A stretch of 64,000 bases of DNA from Hymenobacter volaticus (GTDB lineage Bacteria > Bacteroidota > Bacteroidia > Cytophagales > Hymenobacteraceae). Every line of letters starts with the position of its first letter. Within the stretch, counting starts at the first letter, position 1. The position numbers and the translations under genes were made by a program. This document shows, piece by piece, positions 1-9,448 of the stretch. The notes beneath the pieces were generated by a model that was not told the DNA's origin, searched no databases, and saw only the letters and a list, made by a program, of their open reading frames with translations. The stretch covers positions 4,255,501 to 4,319,500 of the forward strand of contig NZ_CP095061.1 of assembly GCF_022921055.1 (NCBI RefSeq), read 5' to 3'.

Positions 1-414
1 AAAGAGATGCCATACCTGCTGAATAATGGTGATTGGCTCCTCTACTTCGTGTGTATTCTGAAAACCGTCCTGAATTAACTCAGCCACCATCGAAGCATCT
101 GCTAAGTGAGCTGCTACTAAGGTTTGGTCGCTGTACAGCGCTTCTCCGGCTTGCAAGCGCTGCACTTGCTGCACAAGCATATCACTGGGGCAAATAGCGC
201 CATTGATTACCAGCGCCGGTCCTTGGACGGAACCAGCCGGGTATTTTGCTTGCAAATAAAGTTCTGTGAGATAGCCAACAGGTAACTGCAACCGATGCTG
301 CCATTTTTCGGCCAGCGTAAGTATACCGCAGCGCAAACCCGATATGGGCCGCGTGAACGTGAAAGGCAGCAAGTGCGGCCGGATGGCCGGGTCATCGAAA
401 AGCAGAACGTGCAT
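1..414 (-). CDS. GlmU-like sugar nucleotidyltransferase, Bacteroidota type (partial)
   Basis: The minus-strand frame is open from ATG at 414 to the window edge (138 codons), so the C-terminal part lies outside. The N-terminus MHVLLFDDPAIRPHLLPFTF followed by TRPISGLRCGILTLAEKW matches what I know of the Bacteroidota GlmU-like family (UDP-GlcNAc diphosphorylase / glucosamine-1-P acetyltransferase). There the usual GlmU N-terminus is replaced by a diverged nucleotidyltransferase with a TRP-x-x-x-LR-x-G motif, and a left-handed beta-helix acyltransferase domain follows. Only the start of the transferase half is visible. Expected role is UDP-GlcNAc supply for peptidoglycan and LPS. It lies downstream of and on the same strand as rpmE, separated by a terminator. 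Confidence 0.8.
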   Translation of the reverse strand, partial: MHVLLFDDPAIRPHLLPFTFTRPISGLRCGILTLAEKWQHRLQLPVGYLTELYLQAKYPAGSVQGPALVINGAICPSDMLVQQVQRLQAGEALYSDQTLVAAHLADASMVAELIQDGFQNTHEVEEPITIIQQVWHLF

Positions 415-500
415 TATGGGAATTCCTAGTTTCTAATAGCAAAATGTAGCGTGAAGCATCAACTTTAAGGCGCTATTCGTAGCAAGCCCCAATTCAGGCG

Positions 501-538
501 CAAATAAAAACTCCTGCCAGACAAAGCCGGCAGGAGTT
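501..538 (-). terminator. Rho-independent terminator after rpmE
   Basis: Inverted repeat AACTCCTGCC (509-518) / GGCAGGAGTT (529-538) with a 10-base loop. Read on the minus strand it is followed by TTTTTATTTG. It lies 53 bases past the L31 stop. Confidence 0.8.
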
Positions 539-590
539 ATACAAGACCACCCATTCGGGGCCAGCAGACTGGCAGCGCCGAAACAAGCAG

Positions 591-836
591 TTATTTTTTC
601 TGGTAGCGGTTGCGGAATTTTTCTACGCGGCCAGCCGTGTCGAGAAGCACGTTTTTGCCAGTGTAGAAGGGGTGCGACTCGCTGCTCACCTCCACCTTGA
701 TGACGGGGTAGCTCTTACCGTCTTCCATCGTGACGGTCTCGTTGGAGTTCATCGTCGAGCGGGTGATGAATTTAAATCCGCTCGAAGTGTCCTGAAACAC
801 GACTTCGCGATACTCGGGGTGAATGTTCTTTTTCAT
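591..836 (-). CDS. rpmE2: Type B 50S ribosomal protein L31
   Basis: 81-residue protein starting [20 protein letters not shown], the typical start of type B L31. It has no CxxC zinc-ribbon cysteines, which marks the zinc-independent form. The frame continues 27 codons upstream to another ATG, but that extension is not L31-like, so 836 is taken as the start. It is a component of the large ribosomal subunit, monocistronic, with its own terminator. Confidence 0.95.
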   Translation of the reverse strand: MKKNIHPEYREVVFQDTSSGFKFITRSTMNSNETVTMEDGKSYPVIKVEVSSESHPFYTGKNVLLDTAGRVEKFRNRYQKK

Positions 837-978
837 GGTCGAAATGCCGTTTGTACCTGGTTGCCTGCCGATTTTGCGGAAGGGACTGCAAAAGTACAAG
901 TTACGCTCAACTTTCAAAAGCTCTACGTGTCTTTTCTGCGTTTGCCCAGGCTCGAAGCGTGTGCTATTGTAAATTGTT

Positions 979-986
979 TATTTTTG
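979..986 (+). promoter_or_regulatory. Possible -7 promoter box
   Basis: TATTTTTG fits TAnnTTTG, the Bacteroidota housekeeping -7 element, 52 bases before the ATG at 1039. No well-placed -33 TTG was found. Confidence 0.3.
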
Positions 987-1038
987 GCGTCGTTGTTAAA
1001 TTATTTATTGCCTATTGATCTCCACTTTATCTTTCGTC

Positions 1039-1455
1039 ATGCTTCAAAAGGCTAGTGTTTCGCTGTTTTTACTTGTGCTGCTGGGAGTATCACTGGCCTT
1101 CGGCGCGACTGTAACGCTCTTCCAAGCCAGCTACGATAATTCCACGGTGCGCGTGGTTTGGGAAGTAGCAAACGAGAGCGGTGTGCATAATTATGATCTG
1201 TATCGCAAAGCCAACAACGAACCGACTTTTACCAAGCTCACCACTCTTTCACCCTCCGGGCAGTCTCGATATCAGTACCTTGATGCCGACGTGTACCGTG
1301 GGCCAGCCAATAGCGCTAGTGCCTTGGGCAGCCCCTTTACTTACCGACTCACCGTGCGCACCACCACCGGCGACCAAAGCTACAACAGCACGCTAGGCCA
1401 GACCCCTAGTGCCGTTCAACGCTCCTGGGGAAGCATCAAGTCGATGTTTCGCTAA
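1039..1455 (+). CDS. Small exported fibronectin-III-like protein
   Basis: 138 residues. An N-terminal hydrophobic signal peptide (roughly residues 1-23, ending in SLAFGA) is followed by one beta-rich domain with VRVVWEVANESGVHNYDLYR, which resembles a fibronectin type III strand pattern. The C-terminus SWGSIKSMFR resembles a short tail I recall from other small Bacteroidota proteins (memory, not searched). The start at 1039 is preferred over an in-frame ATG at 1015 because it puts the hydrophobic core right after the start. Function unknown; probably periplasmic or surface located. Confidence 0.65.
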   Translation: MLQKASVSLFLLVLLGVSLAFGATVTLFQASYDNSTVRVVWEVANESGVHNYDLYRKANNEPTFTKLTTLSPSGQSRYQYLDADVYRGPANSASALGSPFTYRLTVRTTTGDQSYNSTLGQTPSAVQRSWGSIKSMFR

Positions 1456-1492
1456 CGGTTAAGCAGCTAACTGTTTATTATTGCTCTTTAAT

Positions 1493-1514
1493 AGCCGGCT
1501 CGTCCGGCTTTTTT
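1493..1514 (+). terminator. Rho-independent terminator
   Basis: AGCCGG (1493-1498) / CCGGCT (1504-1509) hairpin followed by a T run, 38 bases after the stop of the small exported protein. Confidence 0.75.
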
Positions 1515-1585
1515 GTGCCTTGATACTTCCTTCTCAGCACCCCGCTGCTTCAGGATTATTGATCAATCATTCAACCATTCAGCCC

Positions 1586-2173
1586 ATGCGTCTTTGCTTT
1601 GCTTCCAACAATTCTCATAAGCTTGATGAAATACGACCACTGCTACCGGCAGGCACTGAATTGCTGAGTTTAGCTGACATTGGCTGCCAAGAGGAGTTGC
1701 CTGAAACGCAGGATACATTAGTCGGAAATGCCCGGCAGAAGGCGCTGTATGTGTGGGAGCATTATGGAGTTCCGTGCTTCGCCGACGATACGGGCTTAGA
1801 GGTTACATCCTTACACGGGGCGCCCGGCGTGTACTCAGCTCGCTATGCTGGCCCGCAGCGGTTGGCGGCTGATAACGTAGCGAAGTTGCTGCAAGAATTG
1901 CAGGGTCACTCCGACCGTTCAGCCCAGTTCAAAACGGTAGTGGCCCTCGTGTTGCCAGACGGCACCGTGCACGAATTTGCGGGAGCGGTGGAAGGCACTG
2001 TTACGGAAACCCCGAGCGGTGGTGGTGGCTTTGGCTATGACCCGGTGTTTCAACCCCTAGAAGGTGATGGCCGCACGTTTGCCGAAATGACAACCGAAGA
2101 AAAGAATCAGATAAGCCACCGTGCCCGCGCCGTGGCAGGACTGGTAGCTTTTTTAAACCAGGCTACTTCTTGA
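1586..2173 (+). CDS. rdgB: XTP/dITP diphosphatase (RdgB/HAM1 family)
   Basis: 195 residues. It hydrolyses non-canonical purine nucleoside triphosphates (XTP, dITP, ITP) to the monophosphate and pyrophosphate, keeping them out of DNA and RNA. Family motifs are present: SNNSHKLDEI near the N-terminus (substrate binding), FADDTGLEVTSLHGAPGVYS with the metal-binding aspartates, and GFGYDPVF. Start MRLCFASNN at 1586 matches the family; the in-frame upstream extension to 1481 runs through the preceding terminator and is not protein-like. Confidence 0.95.
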   Translation: MRLCFASNNSHKLDEIRPLLPAGTELLSLADIGCQEELPETQDTLVGNARQKALYVWEHYGVPCFADDTGLEVTSLHGAPGVYSARYAGPQRLAADNVAKLLQELQGHSDRSAQFKTVVALVLPDGTVHEFAGAVEGTVTETPSGGGGFGYDPVFQPLEGDGRTFAEMTTEEKNQISHRARAVAGLVAFLNQATS

Positions 2174-2332
2174 ATAGGGGCGTTAAGTAAATGGCTAACA
2201 GGTATTTTACAAGTTAAAAGTATTATACTTCAACACGCTTTGTTAAGGAACGGCGGGATTTGTGGAGTAAGCTGCGCAGAAAATTATCCGCTCAAGGCCA
2301 TAAGCTCCTGAGTCCTCAAGGCTCGAATTCAT

Positions 2333-2340
2333 TACTTTTG
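2333..2340 (+). promoter_or_regulatory. Possible -7 promoter box of uridine kinase
   Basis: TACTTTTG fits TAnnTTTG and lies 39 bases before ATG 2380. This supports 2380 over the in-frame upstream start at 2260. Confidence 0.35.
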
Positions 2341-2379
2341 CAGGGTTGGCCCCGCCGGTACGGGTCATTTATTCGCCTC

Positions 2380-2999
2380 ATGCAACATCCTTACATCGTC
2401 GGCATCACGGGCGGTAGCGCCTCGGGCAAGACCACTTTTCTGCGCCGGCTGCTGGCCTCCTTTCCTGAAGAGGAAATTTGCCTGATTTCGCAGGACAACT
2501 ATTACCACCCGCGCGAAAGCCAGCAGGTTGACGCGCAAGGCGTCACCAATTTTGACCTTCCTTCTAGCATCGACTCAACTGCCTACGCAGCTGATGTGCT
2601 GCGCATTAGCCAAGGCCTACCTGTTCATCGGCTAGAGTACACCTTCAACAACCCCAACGCAAAGCCTAAGGAACTGGTGTTTCAGCCTGCCCCATTGTGG
2701 TGGTAGAAGGCATCTTTGTTTTCTATTTCGAAGCGGTAGCGAAACTACTTGACCTCAAGGTTTACATCGACGCCGAGGAGCACGTGAAACTGCAACGCCG
2801 CATTGTGCGCGACCGGGATGAGCGGGGCTACGATCTGGAAGATGTGCTTTACCGCTACACCAACCACGTAGCGCCCACCTACGAGAAGTACATCAAACCC
2901 TTCAAACAGGATGCCGACATTGTCATCCCCAACAACCGGCACTTCGACCGGGGCCTAGAGGTCCTAGTATCGTTTCTGCAATCCAAGATTGCAAAGTAG
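2380..2999 (+). CDS. udk: Uridine kinase (frameshifted in this sequence)
   Basis: Phosphorylates uridine and cytidine to UMP and CMP in pyrimidine salvage. The N-terminal part has the P-loop GITGGSASGKTTFLRRLL and SQDNYYHP. The C-terminal part has VVEGIFVFYFE, KLQRRIVRDRDERG and TYEKYIKP. The two halves are in different frames: the first runs into TAG at about 2704. Adding one C to the C run at 2690-2693 restores PAPIVVVEGIF and a continuous 206-residue protein, the usual family length. I read this as a sequencing deletion, not a pseudogene. Confidence 0.9.
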
Positions 3000-3153
3000 T
3001 TGCTCTGTTTGGCAGCCTTTGTGAGTTTTCAGAAAAACCACAAGGGCTGCTTCGGGTCAATGCGCTTTTGCTTGCTCAGATGGTGAGTAGCTGTAGACGA
3101 TCAGTGTGCGTGTAGGTAACGTCTGTGTTTAGTTGATTGTAGTGCCGCAATAC

Positions 3154-3360
3154 TTATTGCAAAGCAGGCGTGTTGAACGCGCTTTGCTCGAACGCCTTGC
3201 GCGTAGCTGCATTCCCGTCGCCTCCTGCAATTGATTCTATGAACCGTACCAAACAGTGTGTGCGGTTCACTTCTACTGTGGCTTGAACAGCAGAAGTAGG
3301 CTGTACAAAACCCCAAAATGTTGTTAGAAGCAGCACAAGTAGAATTAAGGCTTTTCTCAT
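3154..3360 (-). pseudogene. Short exported ORF, possibly a truncated remnant
   Basis: 68 codons with a convincing signal peptide (MRKALILLVLLLTTFWGFV) and then about 45 residues ending FNTPALQ at a TAA. In the same frame after the TAA comes VLRHYNQLNTDVTYTHTDRL, which still looks like coding sequence, before a second stop about 25 codons on. This suggests a gene broken by a nonsense change and then truncated, lying convergent to udk. Family not recognised. A genuine small secreted protein is the alternative. Confidence 0.35.
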
Positions 3361-3474
3361 ACCGATAAGTAGGCTAATAGGAACTCGACTATATATTTTC
3401 TCTTAAAAGGATTATTTCTGCGTGAATTTGCGAGGAGTTAATCAGTTATGCTTTACATGCCTTGTTGATTTGGT

Positions 3475-3482
3475 TATATTTG
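3475..3482 (+). promoter_or_regulatory. Possible -7 promoter box
   Basis: TATATTTG fits TAnnTTTG and ends 17 bases before ATG 3500. It supports 3500 as the start and makes the upstream ORF start at 3422 unlikely. Confidence 0.4.
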
Positions 3483-3499
3483 TAGCCCTGAGGTTGACT

Positions 3500-4026
3500 A
3501 TGCTGCTGCTTATTACCAAAATTTTGCCTCGCTTGCGTTTTGCGCTGCTCACAGCCACTGTGCTGTTTTTGCTGTCGCTCAACCACCAAGCCGTTGCCAC
3601 CTTCCGGGTGCCAACGAGCAAAATCACGCGCATAGGTCAGCCGGCCAAAGTAACCGTGGTGAAGCAAAAAGTGACGCTGGAAGCTGTTGGCACGGTGGAT
3701 TTGCACACTGCGCCGCAGGCCGATGCTTGGCTTCCAAACCCCGCGCCGTATAGCTGGTTGCCGGCCGTACGCCGGGCCCTAGCGGTACCGCGCCCCCTTT
3801 TAGGTATTCGTCCGGCTGCGGTGTTCCGCACCCGGCTTCTAGTGGCGGCCCTCTCGCCGCAGGCTCCCTAGCGCCGCTTGGTCTGAGCGGCCGTCCGTGG
3901 TTGATACCGTGGTGGCTATTTGTTTGTCTTGCTGTTGCGCTGGCATTTTATGGTTATCCGGCGGAGCGTTTGAGTGGCAAGACCCTCCTTTCCAAGCTTC
4001 AACATTTACTATTTATCAATGCGTAA
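3500..4026 (+). CDS. Membrane protein of unknown function upstream of secDF (frameshifted)
   Basis: The first frame encodes a signal or TM segment (about residues 9-30, FALLTATVLFLLSL) and a proline/alanine-rich region ending at TAG 3869-3871. Adding one C to the run at 3866-3868 removes that stop and continues as LAPLGLSGRPWLIPWWLFVC, then LAVALAFYGY, a clear second membrane segment, to TAA 4024-4026. The repaired protein is about 175 residues with an N-terminal and a C-terminal hydrophobic segment. Its stop overlaps the secDF ATG (AATGCGTAA), which suggests translational coupling. No family recognised. Confidence 0.55.
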
Positions 4027-7000
4027 TAAAGGACTAATCATCGGGTTGACGGTTATCGTGTCGGCCCTTTGTATCTACTTTCTGACCTTCACGTTCATTT
4101 CGCGGCGGGTACAGAATGATGCCGTAGTATACGCCACCAAAAACGGCCAAGTAAATCAGCCACTCCGTCAGCACTATCTGGATTCGGTGTGGCGGGCCCC
4201 CGTTACCAGCTTGCTCGGCGTTGACTACACTTACCGGGATGTTCGTTCTTCGGAGCTGGGCCTAGGCCTCGACTTGAAAGGTGGCATGCACGTAACGCTG
4301 GAAGTATCGCCGGTGGAAATTGTGCGCGCCATGAGCGGCAACTCCAAAGACCCCAAGTTCAACCGGGCCATCGAGCAGGCGCAGACTGCGCAGAAGGCTA
4401 ACCCTTCGACGCCGTTCACCACGCTGTTTGCGCAAGCGTACCGCGACGTAGCCCCGGCGACAACTTGGCCCGCATCTTCGCTAACACCACCAACAAAAGC
4501 CGCGGCATCGATATCAACTCCACCAACGAGAAAGTGCTTGGCGCTATCGACAAGGAAGTGGAAGAGGCCATCGACCGTTCATTCAACATTCTCCGCACGC
4601 GTATCGACAAGTTTGGTACCAGCCAGCCAAGCATTCAGCGCGTGAAAGGCACGGGCCGCATTCAGGTGGAATTACCTGGTGTAGACAACCCGGACCGCGT
4701 GCGCAAATTGCTGCAAGGCCAGGCTAAACTAGAGTTTTGGGAAGTATGGCGCCAAGACGAGTTCGGTCCTTACCTCCAGCAACTCGACCAAGCCCTGATT
4801 GCGAAAGAGAAAACCGCTGCTACCCCCGCGACAGCCGCTGCTGGCACCACTGCCAGCGCTACCGATTCGGCCGCTGCTAAAGGTGATTCTACGTCGCTGG
4901 CTAGCCAGTTAGCTAACAAGAAAGCCGCAACTACGGCCAAGGCTGATTCGGCAAAGCCACAGCAAAACTCGGTACTGGCTCGTCTGTTCACGATGCCAAT
5001 CCCGGGCCAGCTAGGTGTAAACCTGCGCGATACGGCCCGCATGAATGCCATTCTTAATTCGCAAGAAGCTCGTGCCATTCTGCCTCCTAACTTGACGATG
5101 CTTTGGAGCGTGAAGCCCGAAGTAATTGAAGGTCAAGAGTATTTGAAATTGAACGCCATCCGCAAAACGCCTGGTACTGAAGCCCCACTAGGTGGTGAGG
5201 TAGTAGCAGACGCTCGCCAGGACTACGACCAGGGTGGCCGCCCGAAGTGAGCATGGCTATGAACCCTTCGGGCGCTAAGCGGTGGCAGAAAATGACTGGC
5301 GCCAATATCGGCCGTCAGGTGGGCATCGTGCTCGACGACTATGTGTACTCTGACCCAGTGGTGCAGTCGGAAATTGCCGGCGGCAACACCAGCATCTCCG
5401 GCAACTTCTCGATTGAAGAAGCGCAAGATCTTTCCAACGTACTGAAGGCCGGTAAACTGCCCGCCCCTACCCGCATTGTAGAAGAAGCGGTAGTTGGTCC
5501 GTCGCTCGGTCAAGAAGCCATCAACCAAGGGTTGTATTCTTCGCTGGCTGGTCTGGTTATCATCATGGCGTTCATGGCGCTCTACTACGGTCGCGCTGGT
5601 ATGGTAGCCGACGCCGCGTTGCTGTTCAACAGCTTTCTGATTTTGGGCGTACTGGCGCAGTTTTCCTTCGCCCTCACGCTGCCGGGTATTGCTGGTTTGA
5701 TACTGGTATTTGCCTCGTCGGTGGATGCCAACGTGTTGATCTTCGAGCGTATTCGGGAAGAACTCGACCACGGTCTGACTTTGCACGATGCTATTGCCAA
5801 AGGGTACTCGCGCGCTTTCTCGGCCATCTTCGACTCCAACGTTACCACGCTCATCATTGCCTTGATTCTGTTCATCTTCGGAACGGGTCCGGTGCAGAAC
5901 TTCGCCGTAACGCTGCTGATTGGTATTTTCACCTCGTTCCTATCGGCCGTGTACATCTCGCGCCTGATCATTGAGTGGCTGGTGAAAGGCAAGACGGTCA
6001 GCAAGATTACGTTCTCGACTTTCCTCTCGCGGAAGCTGTTCACCAACATGAACTTCGACATCGTGGGCAAGCGCAAGATTGCCTACGCCTTCTCTACCGT
6101 CTTCATTGTAATCGGCTTCGTGCTGATGGCTGTGCAAGGTGGCCCGAACTTGGGTGTTGACTTCCGTGGTGGCCGCGCCTACGTGGTTGATTTCGCCAAG
6201 CCTGAGGTAGCATCCGATGTTCGTGAGGCTGTGACCGAAGCCTTCCAAGGCGCGGGCACCGAAGTGAAAACGTTCGGTCAGCCTACTCGTTTGCGCATTA
6301 CCACGGGCTACCTCGCCGACGATGAGAGCGTAGCGGCCGACAAAAAAGTGGAAGCTACATTGATGGCCGGCCTCAAAAAGTATGGCGCCGACAATCCACA
6401 GATCAAGAGCACCTCGAAAGTAGGCGCTACTATTGCCGACGACATCAAGCGGACTTCGGTGTTGAGCCTTGGCCTGACGCTGCTCGGCATTTTCGTCTAC
6501 GTGTTGTTCCGCTTCGAGAAGTGGCAGTACTCGATGGCGGCGGTAGTGGCCCTGTTCCACGATGCGCTGCTGGTTATTGCCTGCTTCCCGATTGCGCGCC
6601 TGTTTGGTCTGAACTACGAGATGGACCAGATTTTCGTGGCGGCGGTGCTTACCATCATCGGTTTCTCGATGAACGACACTGTAGTTATCTACGACCGGAT
6701 TCGGGAATACCTGCGGGAGAACCCCAAGCTCACGTTCGCTCAAGTAGTGAACCCGGCTTTGAACAGCACGTTCTCGCGCACCATGATTACGTTTACCACG
6801 CTGTTCTTAGTGGTGCTCGTGTTGTACATCTTTGGTGGTGAAACGCTTCGCTCGTTCTCGTTTGCAATGCTGGTAGGTATCATCTTCGGTACGTACTCGT
6901 CGTTGTTCATCGCGACGCCGATTATCCTCGATACCTACGGCCGTAAAGAAGCCCGCGAGCGTGGTACCGACCTCTCTACCAAAATTGCCGATGACGTTGA

Positions 7001-7031
7001 CGCGCCTAAGTTGTCGAAGGCTACGGTATAA
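4019..7031 (+). CDS. secDF: Fused protein translocase subunit SecDF (two frameshifts in this sequence)
   Basis: Uses the proton gradient to pull exported proteins through SecYEG. The repaired length is 1004 residues, normal for the fused Bacteroidota SecDF. Visible parts: N-terminal TM (GLIIGLTVIVSALCIYFLTF), the LGLDLKGGMHVTLEV motif, a large periplasmic P1 domain with a low-complexity Ala/Thr-rich insert (about 4800-4960), five TMs with FASSVDANVLIFERIREEL, then the SecF half with NLGVDFRGGRAYVVDF and FSMNDTVVIYDRIREYL. One C is missing from each of the runs 4452-4455 (restores VAPGDNLARIF) and 5241-5243 (restores GGRPEVSMAMN). Two disruptions in a normally essential gene point to sequence error. 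Confidence 0.93.
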
Positions 7032-7054
7032 GTACAGAGTTAACTTTTGCAGAA

Positions 7055-7083
7055 GAGCCCGGCCAATTGGCCGGGCTTTTTTT
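7055..7083 (+). terminator. Rho-independent terminator after secDF
   Basis: AGCCCGGCCA / TGGCCGGGCT stem with a very short loop, then seven T. Confidence 0.9.
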
Positions 7084-7231
7084 GTTACAAACCCCTCGAA
7101 CGCTGTAAGAGTGGTCTTTCTATAGCCTAGAGCCTATTAGGTTTTATGAAGCCGCGTAGGGGTGCAAGTTGATTTTTACTATATTTTCTATTTCTCAAGC
7201 AACCATTTCTTGGTGCCGTGCGAGTGGCCTT

Positions 7232-7852
7232 ATGAATCTTCTCCCCGCTATTGTGCCTAGCCTTGAACTAGATTCTGCGCTGCTTACTGAAATCCTGACC
7301 GGCTGCCAAAGGCTGGAACAGGCTAGTCAGCGGCGGCTGTACATGCTCTACTATAGCTACGGGCTAAGTGTCTGCTTGCGCTACCTCCACGACCGGGATG
7401 CAGCCTTGGAAGCCGTGAACGATGGCTTCATGAAAGTTTTTCAGGATCTGCCGCGCTTCGACACTTCCCGTCATACCGACGTGTCGGGTTCTTTGCGCGG
7501 TTGGATTCGCAAAATCATGGTGCACACGGCCATAGACCGGTTCCGGGCCAATTCGCGGCACGCTTTCCAAACGGATTTGGATACGGTAGCTGGTTCTCAT
7601 GCCGATGGCGGCCATTCTCCGCTCGATAATCTGTCTTTCGAAGAATTGCTGCAGTTGATTGGACAGCTCACACCGGCTTATCGGGCGGTGTTCAACATGT
7701 ACGTCATTGATGGGTATACCCACGAAGAAATTGCCACGCAACTCGGCATTTCGGTGGGTGCCTCCAAATCAAACCTTTTCAAAGCGCGGGAGCATCTAAA
7801 AACTCTTCTTAAAAAAAATAAACACCATGCGTACGCCAAATATGTCGGATGA
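7232..7852 (+). CDS. ECF-type RNA polymerase sigma factor
   Basis: 206 residues. Sigma region 2 is seen in YLHDRDAALEAVNDGFMKVF and GWIRKIMVHTAIDRFR. Region 4 is the C-terminal helix-turn-helix YTHEEIATQLGISVGASKSN followed by LFKAREHLK. Start MNLLPAIVPS at 7232 is preferred to the in-frame ATG at 7169, since the extension adds residues not typical of the family. The stop overlaps the next gene by 26 bases, so the two are probably co-translated. That gene's single-TM product may be its membrane-bound regulator or target (inference). Confidence 0.88.
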   Translation: MNLLPAIVPSLELDSALLTEILTGCQRLEQASQRRLYMLYYSYGLSVCLRYLHDRDAALEAVNDGFMKVFQDLPRFDTSRHTDVSGSLRGWIRKIMVHTAIDRFRANSRHAFQTDLDTVAGSHADGGHSPLDNLSFEELLQLIGQLTPAYRAVFNMYVIDGYTHEEIATQLGISVGASKSNLFKAREHLKTLLKKNKHHAYAKYVG

Positions 7853-9262
7853 AGAGCTGGACGAGCTAGTCCGGCGCAGCGCCGAGGCGTACCCCGAGGA
7901 AATTCCTCTGGGCGGCTGGTTACGCATGGAAGACAAGCTAAACAAGGCCGCAACCGACCAATTGGTGCGCCGGAAAGTAGTGCGTCTGTTTATGCTTGAG
8001 GTAGCCATAGTGGCGTTGCTGCTGCTGCTGTGGCAAGGCTACCGGATAGCAACCACGGGCACTGAAGTAGCGCAGCAGCCAGCTCGCACGACTCTGCCTG
8101 TCACTAAAAAGGCTGCAACAGTTGCTACTTCCGCGGCTTCCGAGCAAACTGCTACTACGCTGAAACCTTCGGTTAGCCCCCACACCTGGTGCCGACCACT
8201 CCGAAGGCACTTGCCAGCCCAGAAGTAGACGAGTCAGCCTTAGCATCCATTGATGCATCAGCCCCTCATTCTTCCCATCGTGTAGCAACAGCGCGCCCTC
8301 GGGCAGAAGCCCCTGACAACCTATTTATAGGTGTCATAACGCCTCGGAAACGCCAGTTGATAGCTGCCGCCGATGAAGCACAACGGAACCTAACGGTCCA
8401 GAATTCTTCCGTTGAAGCCGAAGCATCAAATAACCACCCGGCCACAAACAATGAGCTTGCAGAGGCTGACCCGCTGCTTTCCAAGGAAGTGGCAACTACT
8501 TCTACCACCACACCAGCAATTTCTCAACGACCAGAATTAGCGCAGCTACCCACGATGCCGGCTTCGGTTGCCCCTACCCTGCCGGCCCAGGATACACTGG
8601 CGCAGAAACCAGTTGTTCCAACACCTGCGCCTGATTCAACGCAAACGAAGAAGACGGAACGGCCGCGGCTCGCGCATCGATTGGTGATAGGAGTGCTGGT
8701 GGCGCCCTCGTTTAGCGCGGTACGGCGCCTAGAAACTGCTCGTTTCGGCAACGATCTAGGATTGACACTTGAGTATCGGCTAACGTCACGGCTACGGGTC
8801 CGAACCTCGATAATCAGGAGCGTAAAGCAATATGGAGCAGCTAGTTCCGACTACACCATACCCGCCTCCTGGCCTTGGCGGCAGGGCGACTACGAGGTAA
8901 ACGCCAACTGCCGCATGACCGAAATACCCCTGAATCTGCGCTTTGATGTTGTGAGCCGGCCGAAATACACTGTGTTTGCCAGCGTGGGGCTTTCCTCGTT
9001 GCTAATGCGCTATGAGTGCTACGACTACGATTACCAAGTAAATGGCCAGCCTCGAACGGCTGTTGCGGAGGTGTACAAGGGTAAAAACCATGCGTTTGGC
9101 TTACTCAACTTGTCGGGTGGCGTGGAGCGCCCGCTCGGGAGCCGCTGGTCGTTACAAGCCGAGCCGTTTCTGCAGTTGCCGCTGGGCGGGGTGGGAGCTG
9201 GAAAAGTGCGCTTGACTAGCGGAGGAGCCGCTTTTTCTGTGAAATACGGACTACTGCGTTGA
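7827..9262 (+). CDS. Single-TM protein with C-terminal outer-membrane-barrel-like domain (frameshifted)
   Basis: Starts at ATG 7827 or 7842 (MSDEELDELV). About 55 cytoplasmic-type residues precede a TM segment LFMLEVAIVALLLLLWQGY. Then comes a long Thr/Ala/Pro-rich linker and a barrel-like C-terminal domain (from about RLVIGVLVAPSFSAVRRLET to AFSVKYGLLR). The frame breaks after SVSP; one C missing from the run 8177-8181 restores SPPHLVPTTPKAL and a 478-residue protein. Proteins of this plan often follow ECF sigma factors in Bacteroidota (recalled, not searched). Function unknown. An inner-membrane anchor joined to a barrel-like domain is topologically odd. Confidence 0.65.
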
Positions 9263-9448
9263 ACCTATTTCTTTTTTCAGCATAGCCTACGGGCGCTGTT
9301 TCCTTTGCTTTCTCTGGTCCTGTTCGCGACGGGGCCACTCTTTCAGGCTGGACTTATAGTACGTCTTTGCCGGGCCCGGTATGTGCGCTGCGTAGCCATC
9401 GAGCTAGCCTGACTTTCCTTTTCTGTTCCACCTTTTTTCTAAGAAATC

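Noticed and set aside
5223..6743. Long minus-strand ORFs of 187 and 267 codons across secDF
   Set aside because: Antisense shadows of a strong coding gene; His/Gln/Arg-rich products without motifs.
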